Part shown: piece after piece, positions 11,421 through 23,266 of the stretch
Numbering within the stretch: the stretch's first letter is position 1
Layout of the letters: each line of letters begins with the position of its first letter
Source of the DNA: Acanthochlamys bracteata
Lineage: Eukaryota > Streptophyta > Magnoliopsida > Pandanales > Velloziaceae
NCBI GenBank assembly: GCA_019914995.1
Contig: CM034145.1
Span: forward strand, 3,913,262-3,977,261
Direction: 5' to 3'
DNA: 64,000 nucleotides
Translations under genes and position numbers: made by a program
Notes under the pieces: model-generated
What the model was told of the DNA's origin: nothing
Seen by the model: the letters and a program-made list of their open reading frames with translations, nothing else
Database searches by the model: none

Positions 11421-12370
11421 GTGACTCTTCCTTCTAGCAATAGAGAAGCCTTATCCGATCCTAAATGGACTAAAACTATGAATGACAAGATGGATGCTCT
11501 TCAGAAAAATTTGACTTGGGAGATAGTGCCACTACCAGAACGGAAGAAAGAAGTTGGTTGTAAGTGGGTGTACACTATCAAACACAAAATAGATGGAACG
11601 ATAGAGAGGTATAAGGAAAGATTAGTGGCCAAGGGATATTCACAGACTTATGGAGTGGATTATCACGAGACATTTGCTCCAGTTGCAGAAATTAATACCA
11701 TCAGAGTATTGCTGTCTCTCGCAGCAAATCTTGATTGGCCCTTACAGCAGTTTGATGTAAAGAATGCATTTCTTAATGGTAAATTAGAAGAAGAAGTGTA
11801 TATGGAACTTCCGCCTGGTTATGGTGTATCGAGAAGAACTGACTATGTCTGCAGGCTAAAAAATGCTCTATACGGGCTGAAGCAATCTCCAAGAGCATGG
11901 TTTGGTAGATTTAGTCAAGTATTAAGCAGATACAATTACCCACAGAGTAATGCTGATCATACATTATGGTAACTGTTTTGATAATCTGTGTTGATGATAT
12001 GATTGTTACAGGTAATGATCATGAAAAAATTCAGAAATTGAAGACATATCTAGCCTCTAAATTCGAGATGAAAGAACTTGAAGAGTTAAAATATGTTTTG
12101 GGCATTGAAGTGGCCAGATCTAAGTAAGGTAGTTTTCTATCACAAAGAAAATATGTCCTTGACTTATTATCTGAGATAGGAATGTCAGATTGCAAACCTG
12201 CCGACACACCTATCATTGAGAATCATAACTTAGCAGATCTCCCTAATCAAGTGCCAGCAGCTAAAGAAAAATATCAACGATTAGTTGGCAGATTGATTTA
12301 TTTATCACATACTCGTCCTGATATAGCATATGCTGTGAGCGTTGTCAGCTAGTTTATGCATTCTCCAAGT
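11421..12370 (+). pseudogene. Copia reverse transcriptase, with stops
   Basis: The frame 11421-11972 carries the N-terminal RT_2 blocks: CKWVYTIKHKIDGTIERYK, RLVAKGYSQTYGVDYHETFA, QFDVKNAFLNGKLEEEVYM and ALYGLKQSPRAWF. After a stop it continues with ICVDDMIVTGND, the catalytic box (usually YVDDM), then KYQRLVGRLIYLSHTRPDIA to about 12350, with two more stops. The host element is 8962-14815. Confidence 0.9.
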
Positions 12371-12654
12371 GTTGATCATTGAAAACTGTGAACAGAATTC
12401 TGAGATATTTGAAATCTACACCAGGCAGAGGATTATTATTTAGAAAACATAATCATCTGAATATAGATGGATATACTGATGCTGTTGGAAATATAAGGAT
12501 AATTTTGATGATAATAAAGAATTAAGAACTATGATTTACATAAGACTAATAATCTGAAAACAAGTCTGCAGGATTAGACAAACAAAGATCATTTAATTTA
12601 CAGAGAAAAAATAAACCATCATCTGACCCAATTGTTATGCTACTATATACTGGA

Positions 12655-12915
12655 CAGAGGACAAAGACATGGGATGACAGGATGCCACAGCCACATCACG
12701 GATCAAATTGTTATTTCGCTAAGGGATGTAGAACAAAAGATGGGACGAGAGGATGCCACAGCTAAATAATAACTAATCAACTATCATGCTCATCAAGCGG
12801 GGATGAGAAAAGATAGATACAGAGTATGCCACAGCTAAATAATACCAATCGCTATCTTTGCTCATCAAGCGGGACAAAGAACAAGAACAATACGGGACAG
12901 AGGATGCAATAAAGC
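12655..12915 (+). repeat. Tandem repeats in the U3 of the solo LTR
   Basis: A unit of roughly 65-70 bp with the words 'gggat/acgag-aggatgccacagc' and 'ctcatcaagcgggg' is repeated about four times with variation. Such U3 arrays often act as enhancer blocks in LTRs; that role here is inference. Confidence 0.7.
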
Positions 12916-13401
12916 CACATTATGATATTGTTTGTTTTCTATCAAGCATATGCATTTTCTGCTTTGGGACAAACCCATATGTTCAACGGCAACGAAATTT
13001 CCCTTACCTTCAAAAATCACCTGCACTCACAACGGACTGAAGGACCTCAAACAGAAGATTTACAAGAGCTAGAATCATCTTCACTTTCACACAAAAGGGA
13101 AGCTCAATAATCAAGGAAAGAAAGCAGTCAAAGTCCTTGATCAGTCAAGCGGTCAACTCAAGACTGCATTTATTATGGACATACCATATCAACTCATCAC
13201 CACCAAATTCAAACGAAGCTTAGCTGAATTAAGCACTCAACCGTTAGCAGCAAATTCAAATCTCTTCAACGCATTCAATGCAACAAAGACTTTGCACAAA
13301 CACAGCTGAAGAACCACTAGACAACACCATTCATTCTCTGACGTGAAGAACCGAGCGCCAACAGCAACGTTCCTCAACAGCTCCTGCAAAGAAAAGATGC
13401 T

Positions 13402-13412
13402 CTATAAAAAGG
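13402..13412 (+). promoter_or_regulatory. TATA box of the solo LTR
   Basis: CTATAAAAAGG lies 780 bp before the LTR end, downstream of the tandem repeats, where a U3 promoter is expected. The LTR at 14958 onward has a TATA box at a similar distance from its end (about 15711, minus). Confidence 0.6.
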
Positions 13413-14181
13413 GAGTCACAGCAACGAGGAAACGTGGTGGAGAAATAGAGAAAAACAGGAAGAGAACAAAAAGAAAATAGAAATAGAGAGAATCCAAGCA
13501 AAAACAGAGACATACAAGAACTCTACCACTCTACACAAAAATCTTCCACTGCCGGTCACGAACTTGACTACTCCACATAAACAAATCTTGCTGCAAATCA
13601 TACTGAAGAAATCTCTCCGATCATCTCATCTGAATCACTGATTATACACTCAACATTCATGGATAGATCCTGCACTCAATACTTGTTTAGTTTCTTGTAA
13701 CCCGTCACTTACAGTGTAAAGGTGGTGCTGGATGCACCGGTAAAGGAAGCTCAGATAGAGCTTGGTGTAAGCTCTTAGACCTTGTAATAGTGCTAGCAAA
13801 TCAGCCAGGGGACATGCGTGTACAGGAAGCTGGTAGGGGTTGTCTTAACGAAGAAACCCGGTAGAGTATGTGTGCTTGGCGAAGCACTTCGCTTTAGGTG
13901 TATTTGTAGCTTATTAAAGGTCTAGTGAAGCTTTGGCTCTGGTGATAGAGCGACCGTGGATGTAGGCAAAGGGGTTTTGCCGAACCACGTTAAATATCCT
14001 GAGCACTACTCTTTGTCACTTCTGTCAGTAAACACACTAACTCTTCTGTCTGCAGGTTACAGCATTGATACAGCCGGCTGTTAGCTCTCTGCCAGTAGGA
14101 TAACAAACTTAACAAAAATTTTTATAGACTAACTCAATTCACCCCTCCCCTCTTGAGTTAATCTTGCAGGAATATCTAACA

Positions 14182-14640
14182 GATGCAGACTGGGTAGGAG
14201 ATAAGACAGATAGACGTTCTACATTTGGCTATTTTAAATTTGTTGGAGGTAATCTAGTCTCATGGAGGAGTAAAAAACAGAAAGTTGTTGCTCGATCTTC
14301 TGCTGAAGCTGAATATAGAGGAATGGCACATGAAGTTTCTGAACTTTTATGGCTTCGAATATTATTGACAGAGTTTGGTTTTCCTCCAAGGAGTTCTATG
14401 AAGCTATTTTGTGATAATAAGGCTGCAATAAATATTGCTCATAATCCAGTATAACATGATCGCACCAAGCATATTGAAGTGGATCGACACTTTATCAAAG
14501 AAAAACTGGATTCAAAGTTAATTGAGTTACCTTTTGTGAACTTCGAAGCACAGCTAGCAAACATATTGACAAAGGGTGTCTCGAGTAGAATTTTTTATGA
14601 CTCACTAACCAAGTTGAGCATCGATTATATCTTTGCACCA
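14182..14640 (+). pseudogene. Copia RNase H and C-terminus
   Basis: DADWVGDKTDRRSTFGYF, then SWRSKKQKVVARSSAEAEYR and FCDNKAAINIAHNPV are the usual Copia RNase H blocks. One stop (14453-14455) separates the last block, HDRTKHIEVDRHFIKEKL to the end near 14645. It completes the RT interrupted at 12482. Confidence 0.88.
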
Positions 14641-14653
14641 ACTTGAGAGAGAG

Positions 14654-14815
14654 TGTTGGCGTGAGTCAACATATAATTATTTTAGATATCTTTTCTAATT
14701 ATTTTAGATATTTTTTTATTATTTTAGAACTCTTCCTATTTAATATTATAAGGAGTCTATATATATGTGCTTGTATTGAACTATTGGAATAAGATTGAAA
14801 TAGTTTTTTTCATCA
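14654..14815 (+). repeat. 3' LTR, 162 bp
   Basis: Same ends as the 5' LTR; lacks 20 bp present in that copy. Followed by the TCTAT duplication. Confidence 0.9.
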
Positions 14816-14957
14816 TCTATCATGGGTGAGATTTATGTGCTCTATCGTGTACTTAAAGTTATATCTTGACGCCTTTAGTAACAAACGGAGTCGTTGACAT
14901 AAGACGCATATGCTGTGCATGTATGTAAAAGAAATTTTACGTGCCCGCTGAAGTTTG

Positions 14958-16350
14958 TGTTAGAAATTCTGTACAAACAACTACAAAAGGAGATGCGAGT
15001 TGAGTTATTAATAAAAATCTAACTTCAAAACTTTTACACTAAAGAGTAAATAGACAATCAGCTATGGTGCTATTGCTTTCTGCACAGAAATAAAGTAACT
15101 AGTTAGTAATATAATAGTGAGCTTAAGGTCTGTTCTTTCCTGTAGAAAAATGAAAGTAGTTATTCAAAGTTCGTTCAGACATGGAAAATAAATAAAGCAT
15201 TCAACAAGATGTTACATAAGAAAATTTTGATGTTGTTCGGTAAAAAACTTCGCATACATCAATGGCCCTTCTTTGTCAAAAATGATATTTATTATCTTTG
15301 CCAAGTGCTACAATCCAAGACTTGATATTTCACCCCAACGCCTCTGCCTCAATAAAGTTTCTAGACTTAGCGCAACTTCCTACACTTCATTAAGTATGTC
15401 CAACCGCATAACCTTCAACCTTTTACAAAGAATACCAAATTCAAAAGGCTTATATCCAAACCCTTCTCACCCAAACGCAACTAGCACTTAATACAAGTTA
15501 TACACTTATACGTGTAGTTCTACAAACTTCACTTAAGCTCAAGATCACTCTTTACACAGTTGAGGAAACTTAATTAGAAACAAAAGAGGATAAATAATAA
15601 TGAAACTATTGTAGAGTTCTCTGTTCATGTCAAGAGAGCTTGAGCGGTTTTCTAATTTTGTTCTCATGTTCTTCTCTCCGACACTCATGTAGCTTTCTCT
15701 TCTTTTTATATCTCTCCTCAATCTCTGCTTCCGAAATTTGAAATTCAAATGGTCTTGGAGATAAAATGTTGTCTTGTTAGGTTGTCTACTTCTTAGTAGC
15801 TAAAGTGACTTCAATCTTCTGACAGCCGCACTTCGCATGATGTTTTTCTCTGCTCAACTTCAATGGCTAGGCCTGTTGGTAGTGGACATTAAATAAAATC
15901 TTCAAAATTTTCTCCATAATTGCAAGCCATCAGAGATAAAATTTGTTCTTCTGAGCTAGTAGGTAAATTTCTAATGTCTTTTTGCCTTGTTGACTGTTGT
16001 TTGAGCTTTTCTTGCTTTCCCGAGAGTGCACCTGCTTATCCATCGTGTTTTGTCGTAGTTGGCGTGTGGTTAGAGTGAAAACACTGTAGAATTTGTAACT
16101 AAAACATATCTTTTCTTCTTATGGAAACTGCTTCACTTTCGCCAAAGCATATTGTAAATGGTTAATTTAAGATAAGTTGCAGGTTTCTTGAAGTATGTCA
16201 CGTTGTCAACAAAGTTTTGAGTTTTTGTGTAACTTTAAAATTATTTACAAAAGTTGAAAGACGCCTGAGTAATTTGAAGTTCGGAGAGTAGCTAAAGGCG
16301 ATTTTGATATTTTGAAGAAGACCTACACTATTAAGCACAAGTTAAAGTTT
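14958..16350 (-). repeat. Long Copia-type LTR, minus strand, far end uncertain
   Basis: On the minus strand the segment ends GTACAGAATTTCTAACA at 14958, preceded by 'ataactcaactcgcatctcc', which parallels the end of the solo LTR at 14181 ('ctaactcaattcacccctcc', 'ggaatatctaaca'). A TATA box (TATAAAAAGA, minus) lies 753 bp from that end, against 778 bp in the solo LTR. The 5' end on the high side was not found; 16350 is an estimate. No internal domain adjoins it. Confidence 0.5.
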
Positions 16351-16871
16351 TGGTTTCTATTAGCATTCTATATGAAAATAAATTAAATTATATTAAAGTA
16401 AAAAACAAAAGTTTTACAAATTTCAAATAATGTCAAACTAATTTGTATTAAGAAAAGATTTTTAAAAGTAAATATGTTTTAGAAAATGTGTTAAAATAAA
16501 TTAAATTATACATGAAACTGAATTCATAATTCACATATACCGCTCATTATCAATTAAAAAGCATTTCAGTTATTTAAGCTATTTACACCCAAAATATCTT
16601 TAAATAATAAGCTCCTTATTCCAGCATAAATCTAAACACTAAAAAGTCCAAAAAAGCTGCTTATTTTAATAAGCTCTTAACTATAGGTTTTGCAAACTTG
16701 CTCATGATTTGTATATACGAACTTGTTATATTACTTAAGAGAATTTATGAATGAACGAGATCATCAGAATTATGAATTCCTTGAAGAGTGTTCTTCCTTC
16801 TCATCCAAATAATTTCACTTCTTCGTCTTGAATTAATACATGAATTGTCTATGTTATTTCGTTCTTGTTTC
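16351..16871. other. AT-rich spacer
   Basis: No gene or clear element. The part 16540-16680 has 'ataagctcctta' / 'taagctcttaa' words that could be a decayed inverted repeat. Confidence 0.3.
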
Positions 16872-17820
16872 TGTTGAAAATATCGAGTGTGTTTGGTTGT
16901 CATAGATGCAGCGGAAATATAAAACACATTTAAAAATTTTGCGTAAGCAATACGAGAATTGATATAAGACCAAGACAATTACAAAGATAAGAGATTTATG
17001 TGGGAAGAAACGTGAAAAATTTCACGGGACGGCAAATTAACCTTCAATGAAATCACTAAACCAAAGCAATTACAAATTCTTGTGTTACATTTTAAGTGGG
17101 AACTCTCACTAGAATGCTTTGTTTCTATCTCTCACACTTGATGTGAGAATGATCCTTTTTTATATTCTATATCAAATGTTTCTCATTCATATATATAATG
17201 TCCCAATGAGACTCTTGGACTTCCAAACAGTTGTCGTTTCATCTTCATATCAATTGTCCAAAACCTTTGATCTTTCATCTTTCAGGAGATGCTTCAAATT
17301 TCTTAATCGTTGGCTTTCCAACTTCTTGGGTGATAGTTCGTCTTCCTTGATCCTTGGCATTCCAATATGAATGCACATTTAACTTGTTGAATTCTAATGA
17401 ATCACTAACTTACATAGTAGTTTTATAATGTCTAACAAATCTCTCACTTAAAGACACTTTGTAAATTACAACCCAAAAATAACAAGAAACCGATACATAA
17501 GTGTCAAAATTCGATGACACTGAAAATAGGTACGACTGAGAGCAGCAAGCTAGTATGCATGCTAGCTGACTTTCTTTATCTCATACCCTTGCCTATTTTT
17601 CTCCGGTTCCATTGCTATCTTGAAGTGATTTCTTTTCGGCTTTCTTGTGACAACGTTCACATCCAATATTGTTCCCCATTATAGTTTCATATAGAGATCT
17701 ACAAAATAAAAAACATATCAAGGATTACCGTCTTAGTTAAGGCATCTGTAGGGTTCCATTTGGTAGTATTTTTGAGCATATCAATGCTCCCACTAGAAAC
17801 AACCTCCTATCCGATCAACT
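16872..17820 (-). mobile_element. 3' end of a Copia: LTR plus RNase H tail
   Basis: A 566-bp LTR spans 16872-17437 (TGTTGAAAATAT ... TCTAACA on the plus strand). On the element side, a purine-rich tract (minus strand AAGTGAGAGATT) abuts the LTR as a polypurine tract should. Beyond it, about 17820-17730 on the minus strand reads like the end of RNase H (MLKNTTKWNPTDALTKTV; family 'NPADMLTK'). The rest of the element is missing. No matching target duplication at the low end could be tested because the other end is lost. Confidence 0.65.
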
Positions 17821-18590
17821 ACATTTTTGATATTTTTACAGATTGGGACCGATTTTGTATCCATATCTACGTTTTCCGAATCGATCTGAGCGGTGCTTTG
17901 GGTTTGACAACTTTTAAAAAAAATTAAAATAAAATATTTGTATCATATTTTAAAAAATAAGATCTATTTGTTTATTCGAAAAAATAATTAAAGTAAACAA
18001 TAATAAAATCTTAAATAATATTTTTTTAATTTTAAATAAATTTTATAAAATATTATTAAAAAATATGGAATTAAATGGAGGGATGAAAAAACACGATTTA
18101 TGTGTGATTTGATGATGGTGGTCGCATTAGATTTTCTTTCAAAACAGGCATGACATGTTAACGATGTGTGTAGCATAATAGTAAGTATATATGCATGTCA
18201 GACAAAATGGATTTTGCAATGATGCTCACTATGTATTGAGTTGCAGTAAGCGTTTACCATTCCATTTCACTCCATTTTAAAAACTCTATTTCATTTCACA
18301 TTTTTTAATAAATATTTTATAATTTTCTACAGAATTTGTTTAAAAGTTTAAAAAACTTTTAAAAATTATACGAAATAAAATTTTATTATCACTTATTTTT
18401 ATTATTTTCTTAAAATAAAAATAAAGCTTCTTTTTTAAAATATAAAAAAAATATTCTTTATTTTAAAAAAACTCCCACACACCTAACACAAGCATAGGAC
18501 AGATGAGATTATGTTTGAAGAATTAATGGATGATAAAAGAATTGTTCAGTTAGTCATCCAATGTCATTTCCCAACATTGTGGCCCTGACC
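17821..18590. repeat. Two AT-rich MITE-like segments
   Basis: About 17905-18090 and 18250-18480 share the AT-rich core found elsewhere here. The second begins 'taagcgtttaccattccatt' and closes 'actcccacacacctaa', a poor inverted pair; it resembles 62340-62572 and 63113-63320 ('catttcatttcaataa'). Short stretches between show nothing. Confidence 0.4.
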
Positions 18591-21400
18591 AGACTGAACT
18601 AAGCCAAATTCAGATAGAATCCAAATTCAGATAAAGTCCAAACTCAGCCCGCCGGACTAACCCAACCAAACAAAATAAGTAATCTCAAATTTCATTAAAA
18701 TTTGGGTAAAATCTCCCTTAGAAATTCAAGTATAAAATTGAACAATATCAACAGTGTTTATCACAAGAATATCAATAATCGACATTATCATCAAACTAGT
18801 AACGAAACAAATATAAATACAATTCAAGATAATATCAAGCGGAAATAAAGCATACAAGTAGCTCGAAGTTATAGAGCCATCTATGAGAATATACGCGATA
18901 GTTACCAATGACCTCGCGTTACTCCAACCCATCAGCAGGGGCCCACTCAACTCCATCTAACTCTGCATAACGGGAGAGGTTAAAAAGAAAAAGTAGATAC
19001 AGTGAAGTATAAACAGTAAGATACTCCATTTAGGCTCACTAATTCAATTACCTATTGGTTAATTGCTATTTTTATATACATCAGATGTAAGACTGATCAT
19101 ATCAAATTCTGCTAAAGTCCAAATCATCTCATATTGACTCAGTCCTCAGCGCGAAAAAATATGATAAGAATGAGACAGCAACGTACAGCACCCCATTTTA
19201 TTTTATAAAGTTAATCACTCCATTTTATTATATAAAGTTATTATATTATCAAAATTCTCTTTCCTTAAAAGTTTAACAATCATGCACAAGTAATTAATAC
19301 AAATTAATCCTTAAGAATGACTACACATGCATGCACCTTGCACTCAGCTTAATCTATTTACATGACTGTTAAGTACTTACTTATGTCAATACATCGAATT
19401 TGTATCTCTAGCTTAGCCATTCATATGCATGTACATCATCACCATCATGAAGTCAGAATCATGAAGTACGAGTGAGACCGCATCTCCATCTCATATGACT
19501 CTTTAATCCACATATACCCATGCATACATGCGTTAATGAGTATACCATTTACCTCATATGCCTTTATGCAATGCTTACGCAATTATTCGCATATCATGCA
19601 TCTTAATAATATACACATGGTTAAATATATATAAAATAATATACAAACACTATACATCAGTAAGGTATTCACACAAGCATTGCAACTATATGTGAATGCA
19701 TATCTTGCACTATGCAGTCATACTCATACATAAGAAGTTCAGAAGGTTAAGACGACAAATACCAGCAGAACAAAGTCTCCAGCTTTCAAATTCGCTGCCG
19801 CATATAGGCTCTGAGCTCTCTTAGTCCCGAAGAACCGTACTTCACATCAAGCACACAGTAGTAAGGATTACCTACCCCAAAGAGATCACAATCCGTCGCA
19901 AGCATGGTAGTAAGAATGCCCGGTCTCAGGGAGACTACAACCCGTTTCAAGCACACAGCAGTAAAAATCACCTGCCCCCTCGGGACCACAATTTATGAAT
20001 AACTCAGGGCAATACTTTCTAAGTCCTGAATCTGTATCATACTGACCTAGTCCTTCACATGCAGATGCGGTGTACACAAGACACCTAATGTCATGCATAA
20101 TATCTACTCTTATGCTTTTCCAAACAATAAACAAGCTAAGTCTAAGGCCTTTAGGGTACTCATGGTAATTATAACTAATGTATGCTTAGGATGTAAACAG
20201 TGGTATGTCTACAAACTTTACCTATAATGCGAAGTATATATGCCATGCAATAAGTGTAAAGGTATACTTTATATGCTATTGACTTGTATAAAATACAGAC
20301 CTATATAATATGCAAGAGTAGGAATCACATTAGGTATATCAGCCTACCCACTAGCATACAATCATTATAACTATTATGATCTTACGTAAGTGCGTGAAGA
20401 TAGACATTATATAGTCTGAAGTGTTAATCATAACATATACAGAAGATGGTAAGGTATGACAGAATTTTGAGAACAAATGTTACTAAGATTAAAAAGAGAA
20501 AGACACGAGTAACCCTCATCTGATATCCATACAATCACCTGAGTCCATAAGGTATCATAAGCCGTATCAACAGGTCCTCTATTTCTCATTGTAATACATA
20601 ACAGAATCACAATTCTTAATACAGCTAAAATCATACTTAACCCAAATCGCCGCTGTGGTGTGCTCGAATCCAAGATTATATCATTAACCGTGAAATCTTC
20701 AATTAACAACTGACAATACATGAAGTACTAGGATAGCGGGTTAGGAAGGCTTACCCTTCAACGAGACAATTGGCGTCCAAATCAACCTAGCTTTTAATGA
20801 CAATTGCTAATTCACCAATCCAAGCAACACCTAAGGTAAACGAATTACTCAACGGCTCAAAAGCGGGTCCAAAGATTACAAAACAAGCATCACAACTCAC
20901 CTCAGCCATGGGGCTCACCGGTTAGCCGGATTTCGGAGAACTTGGCGTAAAGGGGGGTTTTAGGTAGACAAAAGAAGCAGCGGCAGCAAAGGAGCTCAAA
21001 AGAAGGAACATCAAAACTAGGAACTAACGTCGGCTGCCGAAATCGCACGGCCCACTGTGGCACGGTGTTCTAGCTCGTCCTGGCGCCGGAGCTAGGATTG
21101 ATCTCAATTGATGGGGATAAAGCTTCAGCAAGGTGAGGAGATGGTTTCGCGGGCCTCGGCGCTGTCCAATCGCCGGTGAGGAGCTCCAGCGAAACTAGGG
21201 TTTTGGCCTGCGGTCGCATCGACGCGATCGATCACCCAGCAATGACGAGGAGGACAATGGCAACGAGGAGAGTAAGGAGAAGGCCGGAGTCGACATCTCG
21301 GCAGCCAGTGGCGAGGAAGGATCGCACACGGGCACGGGCATAGGGGTTCACGCCGGGAGGAGAAAAGAAGAAGAAATATGGAAAAAGGAAAACAAGAATC
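18591..21400. repeat. Long LTR-like block, possibly Ty3/Gypsy Tekay/Del type
   Basis: No frame is convincing over 2.8 kb. Layout: 'agcggaaataaagc' and 'cccatcagcaggggccc' early, 'gagaggttaaaaagaaaaag' next, a set of degenerate repeats (19820-20010), then a GC-rich block (20880-21360) with 'ccggttagccgg', 'gccggtgaggagctcc' and 'actagggttttggcc'. This order resembles the long LTRs of plant Tekay/Del chromoviruses as I remember them. I found no defined TG/CA ends, primer site or pol domain, so both class and limits are tentative. Confidence 0.35.
19820..20010. repeat. Degenerate short tandem repeats
   Basis: Three units of about 50-60 bp share 'caagcacacagtagtaagga' / 'caagcatggtagtaagaatg' / 'caagcacacagcagtaaaaa' followed by 'cct-ccc' and a 'gaccacaa' tail. 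They lie inside the LTR-like block. Confidence 0.65.
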
Positions 21401-21519
21401 AGCTTAAACTAATTAACATATTAAAACCAAAAATTACATAAATATGGTCAAATTCATACTTGTATATCCCATAAATTCAAATAGCTAGATTGCTGCAATC
21501 AATAAACGGTGTGGATTAA

Positions 21520-21742
21520 GTGCTGTGTTTATTTTAAAATATATTTATTTATTTAAAAATGAGTTTAAAAAGTAAAATTATTTAATAAAAAATAATTTTT
21601 CTACATTTATTATATTAGTTAATTTTAAATTAAAATTTTGAAAAATAATTTTTTATAGAAAAAGTATTTAAAAATATTTATATATTTAATATTAAAAATA
21701 AATTTAAAAAAAATTGAATTTAGTAGGTTAGTAAATAAGCCC
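21520..21742. mobile_element. 223-bp MITE flanked by TAA
   Basis: Ends GTGCTGTGTTTATTTT and GTAAATAAGCCC form an imperfect inverted pair; TAA lies on both sides (21517-21519, 21743-21745). The ends and core look like a diverged relative of the GGGCGTGTTTACC family. Confidence 0.55.
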
Positions 21743-22252
21743 TAAATCACATACAAGTCAAGGTTAACTTAGGCTTGGAATCAAGCCGAGTCCGATAAAT
21801 TATTTCGGCTATGAAAAATGCTAGCTTATACATTAGTTGATTCAAGACAGAATTTTCACCTACCCAAATTTACCAATAACTAAAAAACGGGGATATCATA
21901 TTAAGCACGTTCAAGTAGCGCTAGGAAGTTTGTGAGTGCTTCTAAATTTTTAAGTAAATTCTGTATAAGATTGTTGAAATATTATTGAAAAATATAAATA
22001 AAAAGTTGGAATGAAAAAAAATAAAAAAACAAAGCCAAGTTAGTCATGGTAAGATGACACACTTAGTAGATCTACTCAGTATTATTCATACTGAGCGGCG
22101 ATGCCTGCAGAAAAAGGTATCACAATTGTTTAAACTTCAAGATTTTTTTAATTATAATAAAATATTAAGAATTATAGTTTCTGACATAGTTTGAACTAAT
22201 TTGTTAAATTAAGTTCTGCAGAATTTTATACACACGATTTATCTTACACTTA
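21743..22252. other. Spacer, no gene seen
   Basis: AT-rich, no open frame of note and no recognised repeat. Confidence 0.35.
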
Positions 22253-22500
22253 AGGGATGTTTGGGTGTTTTTATGAAATAAAGTTTTTTAAAAACAAATG
22301 ATATTTTGGAGATTTATAGAAATAAGTTTTATTTTTTTTACTAAAAAATTAAAATAAACATTAACAAGTTCTTATCATATAGAATTTTTCTGTAGTTTTC
22401 AAGTTTTAAAAAAAGTTTATGTAATATTATAGAAAGTTTATTAAAAAACGTAAAATAAAATGTTAGAAAAATGGTTATTGGAAAGAACTTAAACATCCCC
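22253..22500. mobile_element. 248-bp Tourist-like MITE flanked by TTA
   Basis: Ends AGGGATGTTTGGGTGT and CTTAAACATCCCC are inverted repeats; TTA flanks both (22250-22252, 22501-22503). It is the best-preserved member of the AT-rich core family ('ataagttttatttttttta', 'ttataaaaagtttat'-like words). Confidence 0.65.
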
Positions 22501-23170
22501 TTAGTAGACAAGTCAGTTATCATATAAGGGCAACTTTTATCTACAGATAGCCGACAAATAGCCAACTACCTGTACGTGATATCTTTCATGAGGAGCAAAG
22601 ATCAAAAGTTTGAAAGTGTGGAATTAGAGCAACGAGGCGTTCAATCAAGAAAACAGAGTATATAGAAATATAGGAGTAGCTAGTTGTATAATTGCTGTAT
22701 CCTTGCTACTGAGCCAAGAAGTTAATCCGAAAGATCAATACCTTCACCAACACTTTAGAAAAGCACACTAGTATTCTCAAGACTTCAACGAGGCCTATAC
22801 ATTGCATCAGAGCTAGGGCTATATACCAGCACCACACTCACATAAAGAGCATGACCAATATACAATGCAGTAGACATTAGAACATTCACAAATCAACTGA
22901 AAACTCAGATTCCTTATACTGGGGAGGGGTACATGATTTAAGTTAGTTACAAAGAAAAGGAGCAAATTATATCATCCATTATTCAGCTGCTGCAAGACAA
23001 CAGGACATACACTAAGTCAACTAACAACTAACATCTAGTAAAGCATTTAGCTGCACTATGAAACACTCATCAGCTGACAGAGTGCGGATTTCAATAATGA
23101 CAAAAATTTCCCAAAATGAGCACAACAATAAAGATGACCAATTCAGTATATTTAAAAGATCAACACTGAT

Positions 23171-23266
23171 TCAATCTTTAATCTCATTTGACTGAAGAGC
23201 AAGTTCATGTTTTGAACGTAAACAGTAGGATCGAGTGATTCGTGACTGTCCAAAAGCTTCACTAGC
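23171..23266 (-). pseudogene. Terminal exon of an unrecognised minus-strand gene
   Basis: On the minus strand a pyrimidine-rich acceptor (CTCTCCTGCAG) precedes exactly 96 bases: 31 codons and a TGA. The peptide begins ASEAFGQSRITRSYCLRS and ends LQSNEIKD. I cannot name the family. The 22560-23170 stretch would be its 3' flank. No upstream exon was found between 23267 and 26000; an LTR at 23787-24475 would interrupt the gene, so it may be a remnant. The intact frame and good acceptor argue that it was once, or still is, coding. Confidence 0.4.

Larger units (their letters stand above)
12483..14181 (+). mobile_element. Solo LTR (1.7 kb) nested in Copia RNase H
   Basis: Starts TGTTGGAAATAT and ends ATATCTAACA, flanked by GATGC on both sides (12478-12482, 14182-14186); joining the flanks restores the RNase H reading across 'GYTDADWVGDK'. 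No internal region, so it is a solo LTR made by LTR-LTR recombination. It contains a TATA box (CTATAAAAAGGG, about 13402), an internal tandem array (12655-12915) and a 3' part with the pyrimidine-rich 'aattcacccctcccctcttga' typical of long Copia LTRs (SIRE/Angela type, by memory). Confidence 0.88.
8962..14815 (+). mobile_element. Ty1/Copia retrotransposon with perfect 5-bp duplication
   Basis: TCTAT lies directly outside both ends (8957-8961, 14816-14820). The 5' LTR is 8962-9143 and the 3' LTR 14654-14815; they differ by about ten substitutions and a 20-bp indel. A primer binding site TGGTACCAGAGC (9144-9155) fits initiator tRNA-Met with one mismatch, and a purine tract GAGAGAGAG precedes the 3' LTR. 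Order inside: zinc knuckle and protease (9488-10084), integrase (10100-10709), RT (11421 to about 12370), RNase H (split to 14182-14640). Gag upstream of the zinc knuckle is absent. Several in-frame stops and active-site changes show it is dead. A solo LTR of another family sits at 12483-14181. Confidence 0.92.

Noticed and set aside
12655-12915. Repeat array considered as a CRISPR or satellite
   Set aside because: Only about four degenerate units within an LTR U3, in a plant genome; no spacers or cas genes.
12483-14181. Interruption of Copia RNase H considered as an intron
   Set aside because: TG...CA ends and the GATGC duplication on both sides show an LTR insertion, not GT-AG borders.
19786-20134. 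Overlapping minus-strand frames in the degenerate repeat region
   Set aside because: They arise from repeated short units without stops; no domain or codon pattern of a gene.
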